Source: Arbacia lixula
Taxonomy: Eukaryota; Echinodermata; Echinoidea; Arbacioida; Arbaciidae
Assembly (NCBI GenBank): GCA_963669155.1
Contig: OZ022585.1
Location: forward strand, 11,542,649 to 11,606,648
Reading direction: 5' to 3'
Length of the DNA stretch: 64,000 bases
Shown here: piece by piece, positions 22,101 to 31,200 of the stretch
Layout of the letters: each line of letters begins with the position of its first letter
How positions within the stretch are numbered: the first letter of the stretch is position 1
The notes under the pieces: generated by a model
The model's input: the letters and a program-made list of their open reading frames with translations, nothing else
Database searches by the model: none
Told to the model about the DNA's origin: nothing
Translations under genes and position numbers: made by a program

Positions 22101-25100
22101 AAATAACGTTAGTCCAAAGTTCATCTGTGAGTACGATTAGACCTAACGTTAGGTTACTGGCAGGTTTATTCATTTCCCGTGGCTAGTAAACAGCAATAGC
22201 TCGCTGCGCAGTACTGCTACATGTAGTGCATAACAACCAACGTTAAGCGTGTCAAGATGAAAACGCAGCACGACTCTCCACTAGCCAACATTTTAAGACC
22301 TAATTTTAGTTTCTCTTAGTTATATAGTATGCAGCGTAGTGCAGTCACTGAATTGATCTAGTTTAGTGAGTGCAGCTGCAGTCCATGCAGTTTTGCTCTG
22401 ACGTTGATAGATAAATAAAACAATACACAGCATAAGTATAACGAGTACGACGCTCCGCATATGACAGTAGCCTAGCTTGTAATGTACGTAGTACTGCAGC
22501 ATAGCGGCTAGTACCGTAAATTTCGGCGTACAAGACGCAACGGCGTAAAAGACGCACCCCCACTTTGAGCACGCAATTAAAAAAAAAAAAAATTGGGTCC
22601 GTATAAAGTTTCAACACATATAACACATGTATGGGACTATATACAGTCAACAACAAAATAGATGGCTTTGATAGCCTGACACAATTGATGTAGCAGTAAT
22701 ACGATCTCAATCACATCACCAGCATACTAAACCGGAACTAAAAAAGCCCAAGGATTAGTATTTGTCCGCGAGACAACTCAAAGAAACCGCTGATCAAAAG
22801 GTTTAAACTAGAAAACTCCGTTTGATGGAGACTGCCATTGATTCTGTTACCACCTAGCTCTGGCCACAAGCTGGCGCTAGTACACAAAGATCGTTCTTTG
22901 TGTACTAGCGCCAGCTTGTGGCCAGAGCTAGCTGGTAACAGAATCAATGGCAGCCTCCACCAAACGGAGTTTTCTAGTTTAAACCTTTTGATCAGCGGTT
23001 TCTTTGAGTTGTCTCGCGGACAAATACTAATCCTTGGGCTTTTTTAGTTCCGGTTAAGTATGCTGGTGATGTGATTGAGATCGTATTACTGGTACATCAA
23101 TTGTGTCAGGCTATCAAAGCCATCTATTGTGTTGTTGACTGTATAGAGTCCCATACATGTGTATACGTGTTGGTTTGAAAGACCCAATTTTTGCTAACGC
23201 CGTGTATAAGACGCAGCCGGACTTTGGCGAGATTTTCAAGGGTAAAAACATGCGTCTTATACACCGAAAAATACGGTATAGCTAGCTAGCTCGATCGCGC
23301 GCTACTGGAAAAGCAGACGCCGGAAGTCACGTGAATAAAATCATGATTTTTCTGTTGTGTGCGTTCTCATTACAAAAAATCGCGAAGTTACGGTGCAAAG
23401 TTAGAAAAATCGCGCTCTGAGTTGCGAAGTTTCGGACGGTACGGTTGGTACGGTTGCTAGGCAACTTTTACCCTAACTTTGCGATTTTTGTGTACTGCCT
23501 GGAAGATTCTGGAATTTACAAGAGCTATCTGGGCCAGGTGTTATTTACATAAAAGAATGTTACACCTAGCTGGGACTCATTAGCATAATACAGGAGGCAC
23601 TACATGTAGCTGGAGTGTGCCTGTGGAGTTCAGTGACCTTTTGGGCCAGTAATGACTCCTCAGTGTAATCTGGGTCAGGTCAATATTTTTTGTCATGTAT
23701 TTCTAGATGTACTGAGAGTTTTCTAGAAGCACAGATGATAGAATTTTCCAGAATGTACAAAGCATAAAATGAGCTGATATGATATTACCTGTGGTAATAG
23801 TAACCTGCATGAGAGTTTTGTTGTCTTACTCCAGTCACACCTGTGGATTTATACAAGGATTTTCTCTATATGGATAAATTACCTGCTAAATAGTGCTTAT
23901 GAGATCCTGCCTCTGTGGATTGATATGTGACCATCTTGGATCATGTATTTGGACTTGACTATCTGGAATACCTGCTCTTCAGCGTACAACATTGGGATCA
24001 ACATTGCGATCATAATTTGGGAATACTGGATCGGATTATCAACGGGACCATGAGCGGGAGCCGTGGATTCCTTTTGACTTCAGTATCCTCCAGCACTGTA
24101 AGCTAACCTGTACCCATACATTGTAAAGTAATTGATATAAATTATGTAACTGATATGTATTGATACTGAAAGTGAAAGTTTGTCTCAGTTTTAAAGGGGA
24201 AATACCCCATATAATAAATAACACATAAACTAAATATTGGTATAATTTTGTGCACTCCTTTCTGTCATGAATTGATCGTAACAGGTACATGAAGGAAAGG
24301 TGTTTGAACTTAAGTAGTCACGTTGTACACTTCACTTTTTTAAAGATATGTAGCCATTAAGCCTGTGATATCCTACATACTTTTTAGTATAAATATTGTC
24401 AGCAAGTATTCTCTTCTTCAGCTTACCCTTTCCTTTTATGCTATCTCTTAAATAGTCTGCAATCTTCATCATTACCATAGTACAAACATTTTGCTATTAC
24501 TGTTTTGTTTGCTGCTTCTTTCAGGTGACCGTGTAGCCATTGAGCCGGGGGTTCCCTGTAGAATGTGTGCCTTGTGTAAAGAAGGCAAGTACAACCTGTG
24601 TAGGGACATGCAGTTCTGTGCCACTCCGCCGGTAGATGGAAACATGCGTCAGTTATTCCGCCATGCAGCAGACTTCTGCTTCAAGTGAGTCTGAATGTCA
24701 GAGGTTACTTATTTTTGTTCTTTCATTTATTTATTCATTTATTTGTTCATTCATTCATTCCTTTATTAATTCATTTTGTTTATCAATTCATTTTTGATGT
24801 AGACAGGGTAGCCTATTCACCTACTTGTGGTCTTCTATATTGTCTTGAACAATATGATATTTATATAAATATATACATAGAAACACAAGACTGTATAGTT
24901 ACATAGTTTGATGCATTATGCTTTTTCTGTCATATATAGTTTAAATCACTTTTTATTTACTTTTAAATGCATGTGTATGTAAAATACTTTTGAATATCAT
25001 AAATAAATGTATAGATATTGACAACATTCAACAACTAAGCTCCTCTGAAAATTAGGCTTAAAAAGCTAGGCATCACCCCCTGAAGCTCCTCATGTTTGAG

Positions 25101-28100
25101 TGTGTCTGGTATGCAAGGATCCTTTCCAAACTTTACGCTGTAAAAGCAGCATGATATATATTTGTAGGACGTTTAACTTCCTTATCCAAGCTGCCGATGA
25201 CAATGCTGAAATCATTCAAATGTCTTTGTGTCATGCAGGCTTCCTGCTAATGTCAGCTTAGAGGAGGGTGCCCTCGTTGAGCCGTTGGCTGTGGCCCTCT
25301 ATACCTGTAGTAGAGCTGAGCTCACTGTGGGCTCACAGGTTCTCATCTGTGGGAGTGGTGAGTATTGGTCATGCATAGACATTTCCCAGGCCTCCTTTAA
25401 AAGACAGGGTAGGACGTTTGCAGGTCAAGAAGTGAAATTTTGTTTTAAAAAACCCCGCAAAAACAGCCCCCCCCCCTCGACATCTTTCGCAATAAATTTG
25501 TAACGCGAAAAGATGGCTTTCAGGACTTTTTTCCTTCAAATGTCACGCAACTTTTAAGACCAAATTTGCGTCGCGGGGGTATGTGGTTCCGAAGTTACGT
25601 AACATTTTGTACGTGCATATCGGGGGGGGGGGGGGGGGCAAAAACAGCCTCCCCCCCCCTCGACATTTTTCGCAATAAATTTGTAACGCGAAAAGATGGC
25701 TTTCAGGACTTTTTTCCTTCAAATGTCACGCAACTTTTAAGACCAAATTTGCGTCGCCCCGGTATGCGGTTCCGAAGTTACGTAACATTTTGTACGTGTG
25801 CATATCAGACCAAAAAATTGCTCAAAAACGTGTTTCCATGTACAAATCGAATGCAAATTCTGTATCTAGCCAAAATTCATAATTGTATCATTATTTTTAG
25901 TTTTACTGATAAAAAACAATGAATTTCATGTTATTTATGACTGAAATAGTGTTGCCAATGATTTTCATCGAAAAAACAATGAAAAACATCAAGTAAAAAA
26001 AACAAAGAAATACAAAAAAACAATAAAATACATAAGAAAATCTTTGATATTGCAATTTTTTTAAATCCTTATTTCATAACAATCCTAAGAAGAGTGTCTG
26101 GAATGAAATCTAGCAGTTTTGAGGCTATATTTAAAGATTTACAACCAAATTATGATTTTATGCATTTAATTAGCATGATTAATTAATCAAAAATAAATTT
26201 GAATAATTTTGGCGCAATTGACAATTGAATTGTGGAAATTACGTCATCGGTGACGTAGGTGCCAATTTTCGTCGAGATCTTAGGGGGGGGGGCTGTTTTT
26301 GCCCCCCCCCCCCCCCTGGCTATGCGATTTCACAATAGCCCGGGCTATATAGGGTTAAGAAATAGTACGGGGCTAAGAAATGTCAGTGTGAAAAGCTTAA
26401 AAAAATAACCTGGGGCTAGGGATAGTACGGGGCTAAGAAAACCCACTGAGAAAAGGGTATATAAGAACTTCCCTCACAATATTAGAATTGGAAACTGACT
26501 GTAAACGGAATTATAGCACTCGCTCGATTTTAAGGAGGTTTTGGACGGGTCATTCAAAACCCAGTCTTTAGGGGATGATTCCTCTTTTTTGATGTTTTAT
26601 CTTTTCAGATACCGGTAATCTCTTTTTTCCCCATAAGACACTTAGTTCACTTGTAATACTAGAATATTGAATAGCAAGAAAGTGTGGTATCTTTCATAGA
26701 TGATGTTTGGCAAAAGATTGACCCTTGTACTGATAAGCTACTACCACAACTTGGAGAAGTATGTAGTGGTAGTCATGGTGGTAGGTGGTAGGTAGAAGAG
26801 GTAAAAGCAGAATTTGCAGCAGTAGATGCAGCAGTAGCAGTTGAAATTGTAGCTGTACTTAACTTAAATACCTCACATATTGCTTCACAGATCCAGTTGC
26901 GATCCTGACTGAGCTCATACTGCCAAGGCTGCAGGGGTGATAGTAGAAGCAGCAGTTACAGCCACAGTAGTACATGCCATAGTTCTTTAGTAGATGTTAA
27001 ATAGTACCAGTAGTAGTGTTCAGGTAGCTTGAATACCCCTTGTATCGCTGCACAGGTCCAGTTGGCATCCTGACTATGCTGACTGCCAAGGCTGCAGGGG
27101 CCAGCCAGGTCATCATAACAGGTAAGTAAGCCTCCAACTCTCCATTCTCTCCTCCCTTTAAATGTATGGGGTAGAAGTGGTAAAAAGTTAAAGGATAGAC
27201 TTGCGCATGTAGCCTGCTGAAGATAGCAGAGTGGTCTTAAATTTGCAGTGATATTAAATTTTTGGTTACTTTCTGTTGCGCAAAAAGTGTGAAAATGACT
27301 GGTTTTACAGTATGTGATAGTTGGTGTTCTTCTCCTGTGCTTGCCATGTTTGTGCTCTCACATGAGCACCTTGCTTATTACACCTCAAAAATGAAGTTAT
27401 AGACAGCCTGAATAAGGAGTGAGGTACCATAGAGTGTTTGTGAGTAAATCTATCTTTATCCCCCTCTGCAGACATTGATGACAACAGGCTGAAGGTAGCA
27501 AAACGATTTGGAGCTGACCACATCCTGAATGTGGGTGGGCTGAACCTGGAGGAGACAGCCAAGAAGGTTGTTGACCTCCTGGGTCAGGAGCCGCACTGTG
27601 GCATGGAGTGCTGTGGGTCAGATGTGGCACTGCTAACGTGCATCCTAGTCAGTATTCCTTTCTTCAAATTAACTCATCCATGATACCATTTCTTGTAGAG
27701 CAAAAAAACATGATTTTGTTCGTCAAATAGCAAACCACACTCTCAAAATATGAATTAACAACAAATATGAATGGATGGTTTTACAGATTAAAAAGAGGCC
27801 AAAAATGTTAGAAAATTAATAGCTGATTTGAATAGCATTAGCAGTTTTTATTTTAAATGAAAAGTGGTTAAAAAATATGAAAGTATTGCTAATTTGATTA
27901 AATAGTGACTGATTTTTGCTAAATTTATATTGAAAATTTGTTCTGAAGGTTAAACCAGCTCGTAACAAAGTGACTAAAGTAGGCTGAATTTGTGCAGTAA
28001 ATTGTTATATTTCACCTGCTATATTTGTTATCAAATATGTTCATGTTCATTCTTTGTATTTCTCTGACCATTTTCTCTGTCATACATTTTATATTGCCAA

Positions 28101-28937
28101 TATTTGTATGTTTCATTTTTAAAATGTATGTATGGAAATAGCATTAGAATTTTAATTTGAATAAGAAACCATTTATATTGTCATTAAATTCCCCCCCCCC
28201 CTTTCATTTTACTCCAGGCATGCCGACCAGGCGGGAACATTCTTCTGGTGGGGCGTGGCTCCTTAGAACCCAAGCTGCCCCTCTCGCTGATCTCCACTAG
28301 GGAACTCACTCTCAAGGGCATCTTCCGCTACACAAACATGTGAGCAGGCAGAGTGATTACACTCCCATGTTATTTAATTGCAAGTAAAAAAAAAAAAAGA
28401 CATAAAACATACACAATTTAGAAAGTGGAGAAAAATCCAAGATGACAGGAACCTACAGCAATAAGCACATGGCTTGATTTGATAGAAGGCATGTTTATGA
28501 CATTTACAGAGATATATGAATACATTTAAACTTACAATGGTACATGTTGTTGTTCTTCTTCTATAGGCCACTATCTGTCATATTGATGAAACATATGAAA
28601 GAAACAAGAAATTATTATGGTACATACTTCCAAAAACACAAACACACGCTCACTCACTCACAAACAAACTCATGCACACAACATTACGTCTTCACATGAT
28701 TTCCATCAAGCAATTATTTATATGGCAAATAAAAGTTTTTTTCAAAAGACCTCATCAGCTATGACCTCATTTCCTCTCTCCACCAGGTACCCAAAGGCTA
28801 TTGCGATGCTCTCATCTGGCCAGCTGGACATCAAGGATCTTGTCACTCACCACTTCCCCATGCAGAGTGTGGAAGAGGCCTTTGTCACAGCCAGCAGCCG
28901 GGAATCACACGCAATGAAAGTTATGATACAGTGCTGA
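7102..28937 (+). CDS. SORD: Sorbitol dehydrogenase (L-iditol 2-dehydrogenase), complete, 9 coding exons
   Basis: The product would oxidise sorbitol and related polyols to ketoses with NAD+ in the cytosol (polyol pathway). Exons: 7102-7170, 20510-20543, 21253-21417, 24525-24684, 25239-25357, 27056-27121, 27472-27647, 28218-28339, 28787-28937. All junctions are GT-AG and the phases fit, giving 353 residues against about 357 in mammalian SORD. Catalytic-zinc ligands C46, H71 and E72 lie in VGICGSD and MGHEASG; E157 lies in [11 protein letters not shown] Cys quartet (C101, C104, C107, C115) forms the structural-zinc loop that mammalian SORD lacks. The Rossmann motif is CGSGPVG (G181-G186), with D205 after the second strand, fitting NAD. 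Introns carry several transposons. Confidence in family is very high; exon 1 is the least certain part. Confidence 0.95.
7171..7534 (+). other. SORD: Start of SORD intron 1, no recognised feature
   Basis: AT-rich intron sequence after the exon 1 donor. Nothing recognised. Confidence 0.4.
7866..7911. repeat. GC-rich hairpin
   Basis: CCCACTATGATTAT and its exact complement ATAATCATAGTGGG flank a five-base loop. The stem extends with GCGCGC-type sequence on both sides. Confidence 0.85.
8421..8880. repeat. Palindrome with an 80-bp tandem array in one arm
   Basis: The outer arms 8421-8500 and about 8806-8880 are near-exact reverse complements (CGGCTCTGGCCGTGTGG and CCACACGGCCAGAGCCG). In the left arm an 80-bp GC-rich unit repeats about 2.7 times (8450-8680), with GATCATGCATGGATTGCATT at 8477, 8557 and 8637. 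Confidence 0.85.
8743..8792 (-). repeat. 5S rRNA-derived segment
   Basis: On the minus strand, about 50 bases follow eukaryotic 5S rRNA closely, including GGTTAGTACTTGAATGGGAG, which spans the C box of the internal promoter, then ACCGC. The sequence 5' of it does not follow 5S, so this is not a full 5S gene. A 5S-derived SINE remnant or a captured pseudogene piece are both possible. Confidence 0.7.
9465..9797 (-). pseudogene. Ty3/Gypsy pol fragment (RNase H region), fossil
   Basis: The minus-strand frame carries the end of a Gypsy RNase H domain: [29 protein letters not shown] and [10 protein letters not shown]. The rest of pol is not adjacent. A broken, isolated fossil fragment. Confidence 0.85.
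9798..11352. other. Unassigned part of SORD intron 1
   Basis: One frame at 9995-10333 has an acidic start ([19 protein letters not shown]) interrupted by a run of about 18 G at 10113-10130. No family was recognised. The rest has no coding signal; it contains many GTAC/CTAG-rich short palindromes. Confidence 0.3.
11353..12238 (+). mobile_element. LTR of a Ty3/Gypsy-type fossil (copy 1)
   Basis: Starts TGTTACAAATTTGTGTAAGT and ends TTGATCGTAACA, so it has the TG...CA ends with the extended TGTTA/TAACA match. It is collinear with the LTR at 35020-35875. No internal region is adjacent, so it is a solo LTR or fragment. No matching target duplication was seen. Confidence 0.65.
13000..14325. other. 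Interior of the foldback element, nothing recognised
   Basis: AT-rich. A GCAG-bounded stretch near 14023 resembles an exon start but was not supported. Confidence 0.3.
14326..15650. repeat. X-Y ... inverted X-Y repeat arrangement
   Basis: Block X (about 64 bp, 14326-14389) recurs inverted at 15436-15500. Block Y (about 145 bp, 14390-14534, CCTTAAGTAAGGAAGGATTG onwards) recurs in direct orientation at 15506-15650 with only a few differences. One repeat is inverted and its neighbour is direct, which suggests inversion of a segment or a rearranged insertion. Confidence 0.85.
14600..15190 (+). pseudogene. Decayed fragment of a repetitive element protein
   Basis: Frames carry [18 protein letters not shown], and then [37 protein letters not shown] and [17 protein letters not shown]. 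The order WKAFPEV..., FVVL(L/M)YD..., EGIPPT..., LLQHTKRA is one I know from a repeated uncharacterised protein family common in invertebrate genomes. The mobile-element class is not established. It is clearly broken. Confidence 0.5.
16437..16800. repeat. Pyrimidine-rich low-complexity tract
   Basis: CT-rich sequence with (CT)n runs at 16437-16465 and many TTCTC/CTTTC words. Open frames in it are composition artefacts. Confidence 0.8.
16877..16973 (+). repeat. GTCCGTCCGTC microsatellite
   Basis: Near-perfect 11-bp-period array of GTCCGTC words, part of the HINE-like element. Confidence 0.92.
16982..18115 (+). repeat. 157-bp satellite array, about 7 units
   Basis: The word ACCTGCAAGACTCTC (or ACTTGC...) recurs at 16991, 17148, 17305, 17462, 17619, 17776, 17933 and 18090, always 157 bp apart. 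No length change occurs between units. Point differences increase in the last two units. Confidence 0.95.
18804..20446. repeat. Long palindrome with arms of about 740 bp
   Basis: The left arm begins CTTCCTCAATCACCACC and the right arm ends GGTGATTGAGGAAG. Many blocks pair inwards: TGTCTATAATCAAATTTACA with its near-complement; the CATGACTACCTTCAATC block at about 20055 with its inverse at about 19158; GCACGTACGC words. The centre is near 19625. Arms differ by scattered substitutions and small gaps, so it is not recent. No transposase frame was found. SORD exon 2 starts 64 bp later. Confidence 0.8.
20510..20543 (+). CDS. SORD: SORD-like exon 2
   Basis: A 34-bp exon coding [11 protein letters not shown] plus the first base of the Glu codon completed in exon 3. 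Matches the family segment ENYPIPEPGPNE. Acceptor TTTCACAG, donor GTAAGC. It lies about 65 bp after a 1.6-kb palindrome. Confidence 0.88.
20544..21252 (+). other. SORD: SORD intron 2
   Basis: No repeat or gene recognised; AT-rich near the acceptor. Confidence 0.5.
21253..21417 (+). CDS. SORD: SORD-like exon 3, catalytic zinc site
   Basis: Codes [18 protein letters not shown] through [20 protein letters not shown]. Contains the catalytic-zinc Cys and the GHE signature of zinc-containing alcohol dehydrogenases. Acceptor CCCAG, donor GTGAGT. Confidence 0.96.
21441..21877. mobile_element. Possible MITE with TCTTCATTAGC ends
   Basis: Begins GGTGTCTTCATTAGCCC and ends GAGCTAATGAAGACGCG. The word CTTCATTAGCC also occurs inside at about 21530 and 21650, so smaller nested units are possible. 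Rich in AGCTAGCT words. No target duplication was fixed. Confidence 0.45.
22512..23278. mobile_element. 767-bp foldback/MITE, nearly perfect palindrome
   Basis: Centred near 22892, where ACACAAAGA and TCTTTGTGT flank four bases. The inner 280 bp of each arm are nearly identical as reverse complements, while the outer 100 bp differ more. The ends are TACCGTA and TACGGTA, a TACCGTATTTTTCGG-type terminus. The same protein frame appears on both strands because of the symmetry. It lies in SORD intron 3. Confidence 0.85.
23491..24283 (+). mobile_element. LTR of the Ty3/Gypsy-type fossil family (copy 2)
   Basis: Matches the LTR at 35020-35875 from TGTACTGCCTGGAAGATTCT onwards and ends TTGATCGTAACA. 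The 5' part is missing. Fossil, in SORD intron 3. Confidence 0.65.
24525..24684 (+). CDS. SORD: SORD-like exon 4, structural zinc loop
   Basis: Codes [20 protein letters not shown] and on to [20 protein letters not shown], ending FCFK. Carries C-x2-C-x2-C-x7-C. Acceptor TTTCAG, donor GTGAGT. Confidence 0.96.
24685..25238 (+). other. SORD: SORD intron 4
   Basis: Begins with a degenerate ATTC/ATTT-rich microsatellite (24715-24790). Nothing else recognised. Confidence 0.6.
25239..25357 (+). CDS. SORD: SORD-like exon 5
   Basis: Codes [20 protein letters not shown] then [20 protein letters not shown]. Contains the active-site Glu-Pro and the start of the NAD-binding fold. Donor GTGAGT. Confidence 0.96.
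25449..26354. mobile_element. piggyBac-like non-autonomous element (copy A)
   Basis: The right end CCCGGGCTATATAGGG is followed by TTAA (26355-26358). Interior sequence matches the element at 52116-54483 (ACGCGAAAAGATGGCTTTCA, TGCATTTAATTAGCATGATT). A CAAAAACAGCC block near the left end pairs with GGCTGTTTTTG at the right. The first 170 bp are tandemly duplicated (25455-25625 and 25637-25805). The left terminus is eroded. In SORD intron 5. Confidence 0.6.
26355..27055 (+). other. SORD: Rest of SORD intron 5
   Basis: Contains two copies of ATAGTACGGGGCTAAGAAA (about 26362 and 26422) and GTAGTAG-rich sequence. It also holds a duplicated exon 6 relic (separate entry). Confidence 0.5.
26892..26938 (+). 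pseudogene. Relic duplicate of SORD exon 6
   Basis: ATCCAGTTGCGATCCTGACT, then CTGCCAAGGCTGCAGGGG, preceded by CTTCACAG, closely matches exon 6 at 27056-27100 and its acceptor (CTGCACAG). Small insertions shift the frame and a TGA follows, and no donor follows, so it cannot replace exon 6. It is about 164 bp upstream of the real exon, and the flanking GTAGTAG/GCAGTAG-rich sequence is alike too, indicating a local tandem duplication. Confidence 0.8.
27056..27121 (+). CDS. SORD: SORD-like exon 6, NAD-binding glycine motif
   Basis: A 66-bp exon coding [20 protein letters not shown] then IT. Completes the GxGxxG motif begun in exon 5. A decayed second copy lies just upstream at 26892-26938. Confidence 0.95.
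27472..27647 (+). CDS. SORD: SORD-like exon 7
   Basis: Codes [20 protein letters not shown] and on to [14 protein letters not shown]. The Asp after strand two selects NAD in this family. Donor GTCAGT. Confidence 0.95.
27648..28217 (+). other. SORD: SORD intron 7
   Basis: AT-rich intron, ending with a C10 run before the acceptor. Nothing else recognised. Confidence 0.5.
28218..28339 (+). CDS. SORD: SORD-like exon 8
   Basis: Codes [20 protein letters not shown] through LKGIFRYTN, plus two bases of the Met codon. Acceptor CTCCAG, donor GTGAGC. Confidence 0.95.
28340..28786 (+). other. SORD: SORD intron 8
   Basis: AT-rich; includes an A12 run and CA/CACTCA-rich sequence at about 28630-28680. 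Nothing else recognised. Confidence 0.5.
28787..28937 (+). CDS. SORD: SORD-like exon 9 and stop
   Basis: Codes [20 protein letters not shown] through [10 protein letters not shown], then TGA. The last 15 coding bases are also the start of a 95-bp tandem repeat that runs into the 3' flank. Confidence 0.95.
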
Positions 28938-29220
28938 GTGCAAAAGTCTAGACACAGTACTTGGTGTGAAAGTCTAGATACAGTGTTGGGTGCAAAAGCA
29001 CAATGCTCATTGCAGTCATGATACAGTGCTGAGTGCAAAAGTCTAGACACAGTACTTGGTGTGAGAGTCTAGATACAGTGTTGGGTGCAAAAGCACAATG
29101 CTCATTGCAGTCATGATACAGTGCTGAGTGCAAAAGTCTAGATGCAGTGCTGAGTGTGAAAGGCTAGACAGAGTGCTGAGTGCACATTTGCAGATACAGT
29201 GCTGACTGCAAATGTCTAGT
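28923..29220 (+). repeat. 95-bp tandem repeat that starts inside the SORD stop-codon region
   Basis: ATGATACAGTGCTGAGTGCA occurs at 28923, 29018 and 29113, exactly 95 bp apart. The first copy contains the last codons and stop of SORD (ATG ATA CAG TGC TGA). Within each unit are two or three shorter related pieces (AGTCTAGACACAGTACTTGG). About 2.5-3 units; the last is diverged. Confidence 0.95.
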
Positions 29221-29569
29221 CATGCATTTGCAGTACACATACTCCCAGCATTTACCAAATATGTGCAACATAAATCGGTATTTCAATTTTCTAATGTATC
29301 ATTTCAAAGGTAAGTATCAGATATTTTTGTACTGAATGTCTATTTGATTATCATTATTGCAATGTATTTTTCAAATACGTTCATAGTGATTGTGCTGCCA
29401 ACAAAGGGAGTCTTCTTATTGACAGGTAAATACAGCTGAGAAGCTATGCATGTAAACTTGATATTTTTTCTAAGCATCTTATCAGGGGTAATCAGACTGT
29501 TGTAGTACGCTTTCAATAACTTATTACTTATTGTGTCATTATGATTTTAGATTGACCAAGAGACCATTT
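29221..29569. other. Flank downstream of SORD, no recognised feature
   Basis: Probable 3' UTR or flank. No gene or known repeat. Confidence 0.3.
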
Positions 29570-30688
29570 TTATGCCATTATGGCATTATGTTTTCGGGTT
29601 GTCCGTCCGTCCGTACGTCCGTCTGTCCGTCCCAAAATCGTTAAGGCAATATCTTGAGAACCATGAACCAGATTTGCTTCAAACTTGGTACATGTATGTA
29701 TTGCCTAAAACCAATGAAGTGTGTAAAATTGGGGTCAAATCTGATTGAGGTCAAAGGTCAAAGGTCAATGAACTTTGTGAAAAATTGCTCAAAATTGACC
29801 TTTTCACATTAAATCCAAATCCAAGCATGCAATTCTCATCAAACATGGTACAAAGATGGTTCACTACTTGGAGGTAGACTGGTGACATTTTGGATTAAAT
29901 TCCTGATAGGTCAAAGGTCAATGAACTTTGTGAAAAATTGCACAAATTTGACCTTTTTCACAATAAATCCAAATCCAAAGATGCAATTTTTGCATCTTTC
30001 CTCCTGGCCAGATGACCAGCCCACCTCCATTTCTTTGATTTAATTTCCTGTACTATGTCCCATACTTTAGTTTTCTTTCTCAAATCCTGGTTTCTAACTT
30101 TGTCCCTCTTTGTAACACCAATCATAATTCTTTCCATAGCCCTTTCGGTTACTCTAAGTTTTCTCTCCAGTCTCTTAGTTGTGGTCCATGTTTCGGCTCC
30201 ATAAGAGAGCACAGGTATGATGCATTGGTTGAAAATCTGTTTCTTGAGAGAAAGAGGGAGCTTCTCATCACGAAAGCTTGGGTGAAATTCCTGAAAGGTC
30301 AGAGGTCAAAGGTTTATGAACTTTTTCACAATTAAACCAAATCCAAAAATTGCTGAACATTGCCCCCAAATTAATATTTTTCACAGTAGATCTCAATCCA
30401 ATTATGCATTTCAAGAAAAAATGATACAAAGATGAATCACAAGGATACAAGGATGGATTTAGACAGACTGGTTTGATTGGAAGTCAAAGAAGTAAGAGGT
30501 CAAAGGTCAAATGAACATTGCCCAACTTCGCTAAACATGGAAAAACAGAATATGATATTTTAATTTCACATAGGAATTCACTGGAACATTCCCAACCAAA
30601 CAAACAGATTTTCTGAGAATAATCTAAATAGAGCTAGGAAAGAGGCGGAGGCATATTTATGGACTGCGTGGAGGTCGAATTGCTCTAA
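29570..30688 (+). mobile_element. HINE/Helitron-like element, family 2, copy 1
   Basis: The 5' part has TGCCATTATGGCATTATG, then GTTTTCGGG and a (GTCY)n run at 29601-29632. The core is tandem-like units of about 150 bp containing AAAGGTCAATGAACTTTGTG. The 3' part has the subterminal motif AGGCGGAGGCATATTTATGG and a hairpin remnant (GGACTGCGTGGAGGTC). It ends CTAA followed by T. It shares all parts with the two minus-strand copies in RSK introns. A LINE scrap (29990-30280) sits inside. Confidence 0.6.
29990..30280 (-). mobile_element. LINE fragment, C-terminal reverse-transcriptase region
   Basis: A minus-strand frame reads YGAETWTTTKRLERKLRVTE, then RAMERIMIGVTKRD and KKWRWAGHLARRKDAKI. This is the conserved tail after the RT domain of RTE-like and related LINEs. 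Only this piece is present, lodged between two parts of the HINE-like copy. Exact clade uncertain. Confidence 0.75.
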
Positions 30689-31200
30689 TTTATATATATG
30701 CAAATTTTATTCAGGTCTTTCAAAAAATAGCAACAAAGAAAGTCACTGACAATGCATTCCATCCATTGTAACTGAATCACTAGATACGGGTGATGTTACG
30801 ACGCATTACTACGCAGTTAGAGAAAAAGTTGTGAATACATTAGGAAAACAGATTATTAACCCCCCGGCTGAGCCCAGGCATGCACTCAGTGCTTTCTTTT
30901 GATACCTGCAAATCGTTTCAGCTAACTCTCAGAGTAAATAATGCATAGTTCTAGAAAGGACTGTTGGGTTTATTATTCTATTAGAGTAGCTCTGAGAACA
31001 CCTACTCAGGGAGCGAAGTGAGAAATGAGCGAGAGCAGAGTATTCTTTAGTAAGGGTTTGCTGTGTAAATCACTGTTACCGTACTCAATATTCTGATCAG
31101 ATTGATCAGATTGAATCAATTGATTCAAATTGTAAGTGAGTGATTATACAGTGACCTGTTTGATTGAGGTGTTCCTGTATTCAACTAACATGTACATGTA
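30689..31200. other. Intergenic, no recognised feature
   Basis: Contains a short AGCGAAGTGAGAAATGAGCG sequence and TGATCAGATTGATCAGATTG at about 31094. No gene. Confidence 0.3.

Noticed and set aside
22738-23047. Same 69-residue protein on both strands
   Set aside because: An artefact of the palindrome at 22512-23278.
26892-26938. Functional mutually exclusive exon 6
   Set aside because: Frame lost, early stop, no donor.
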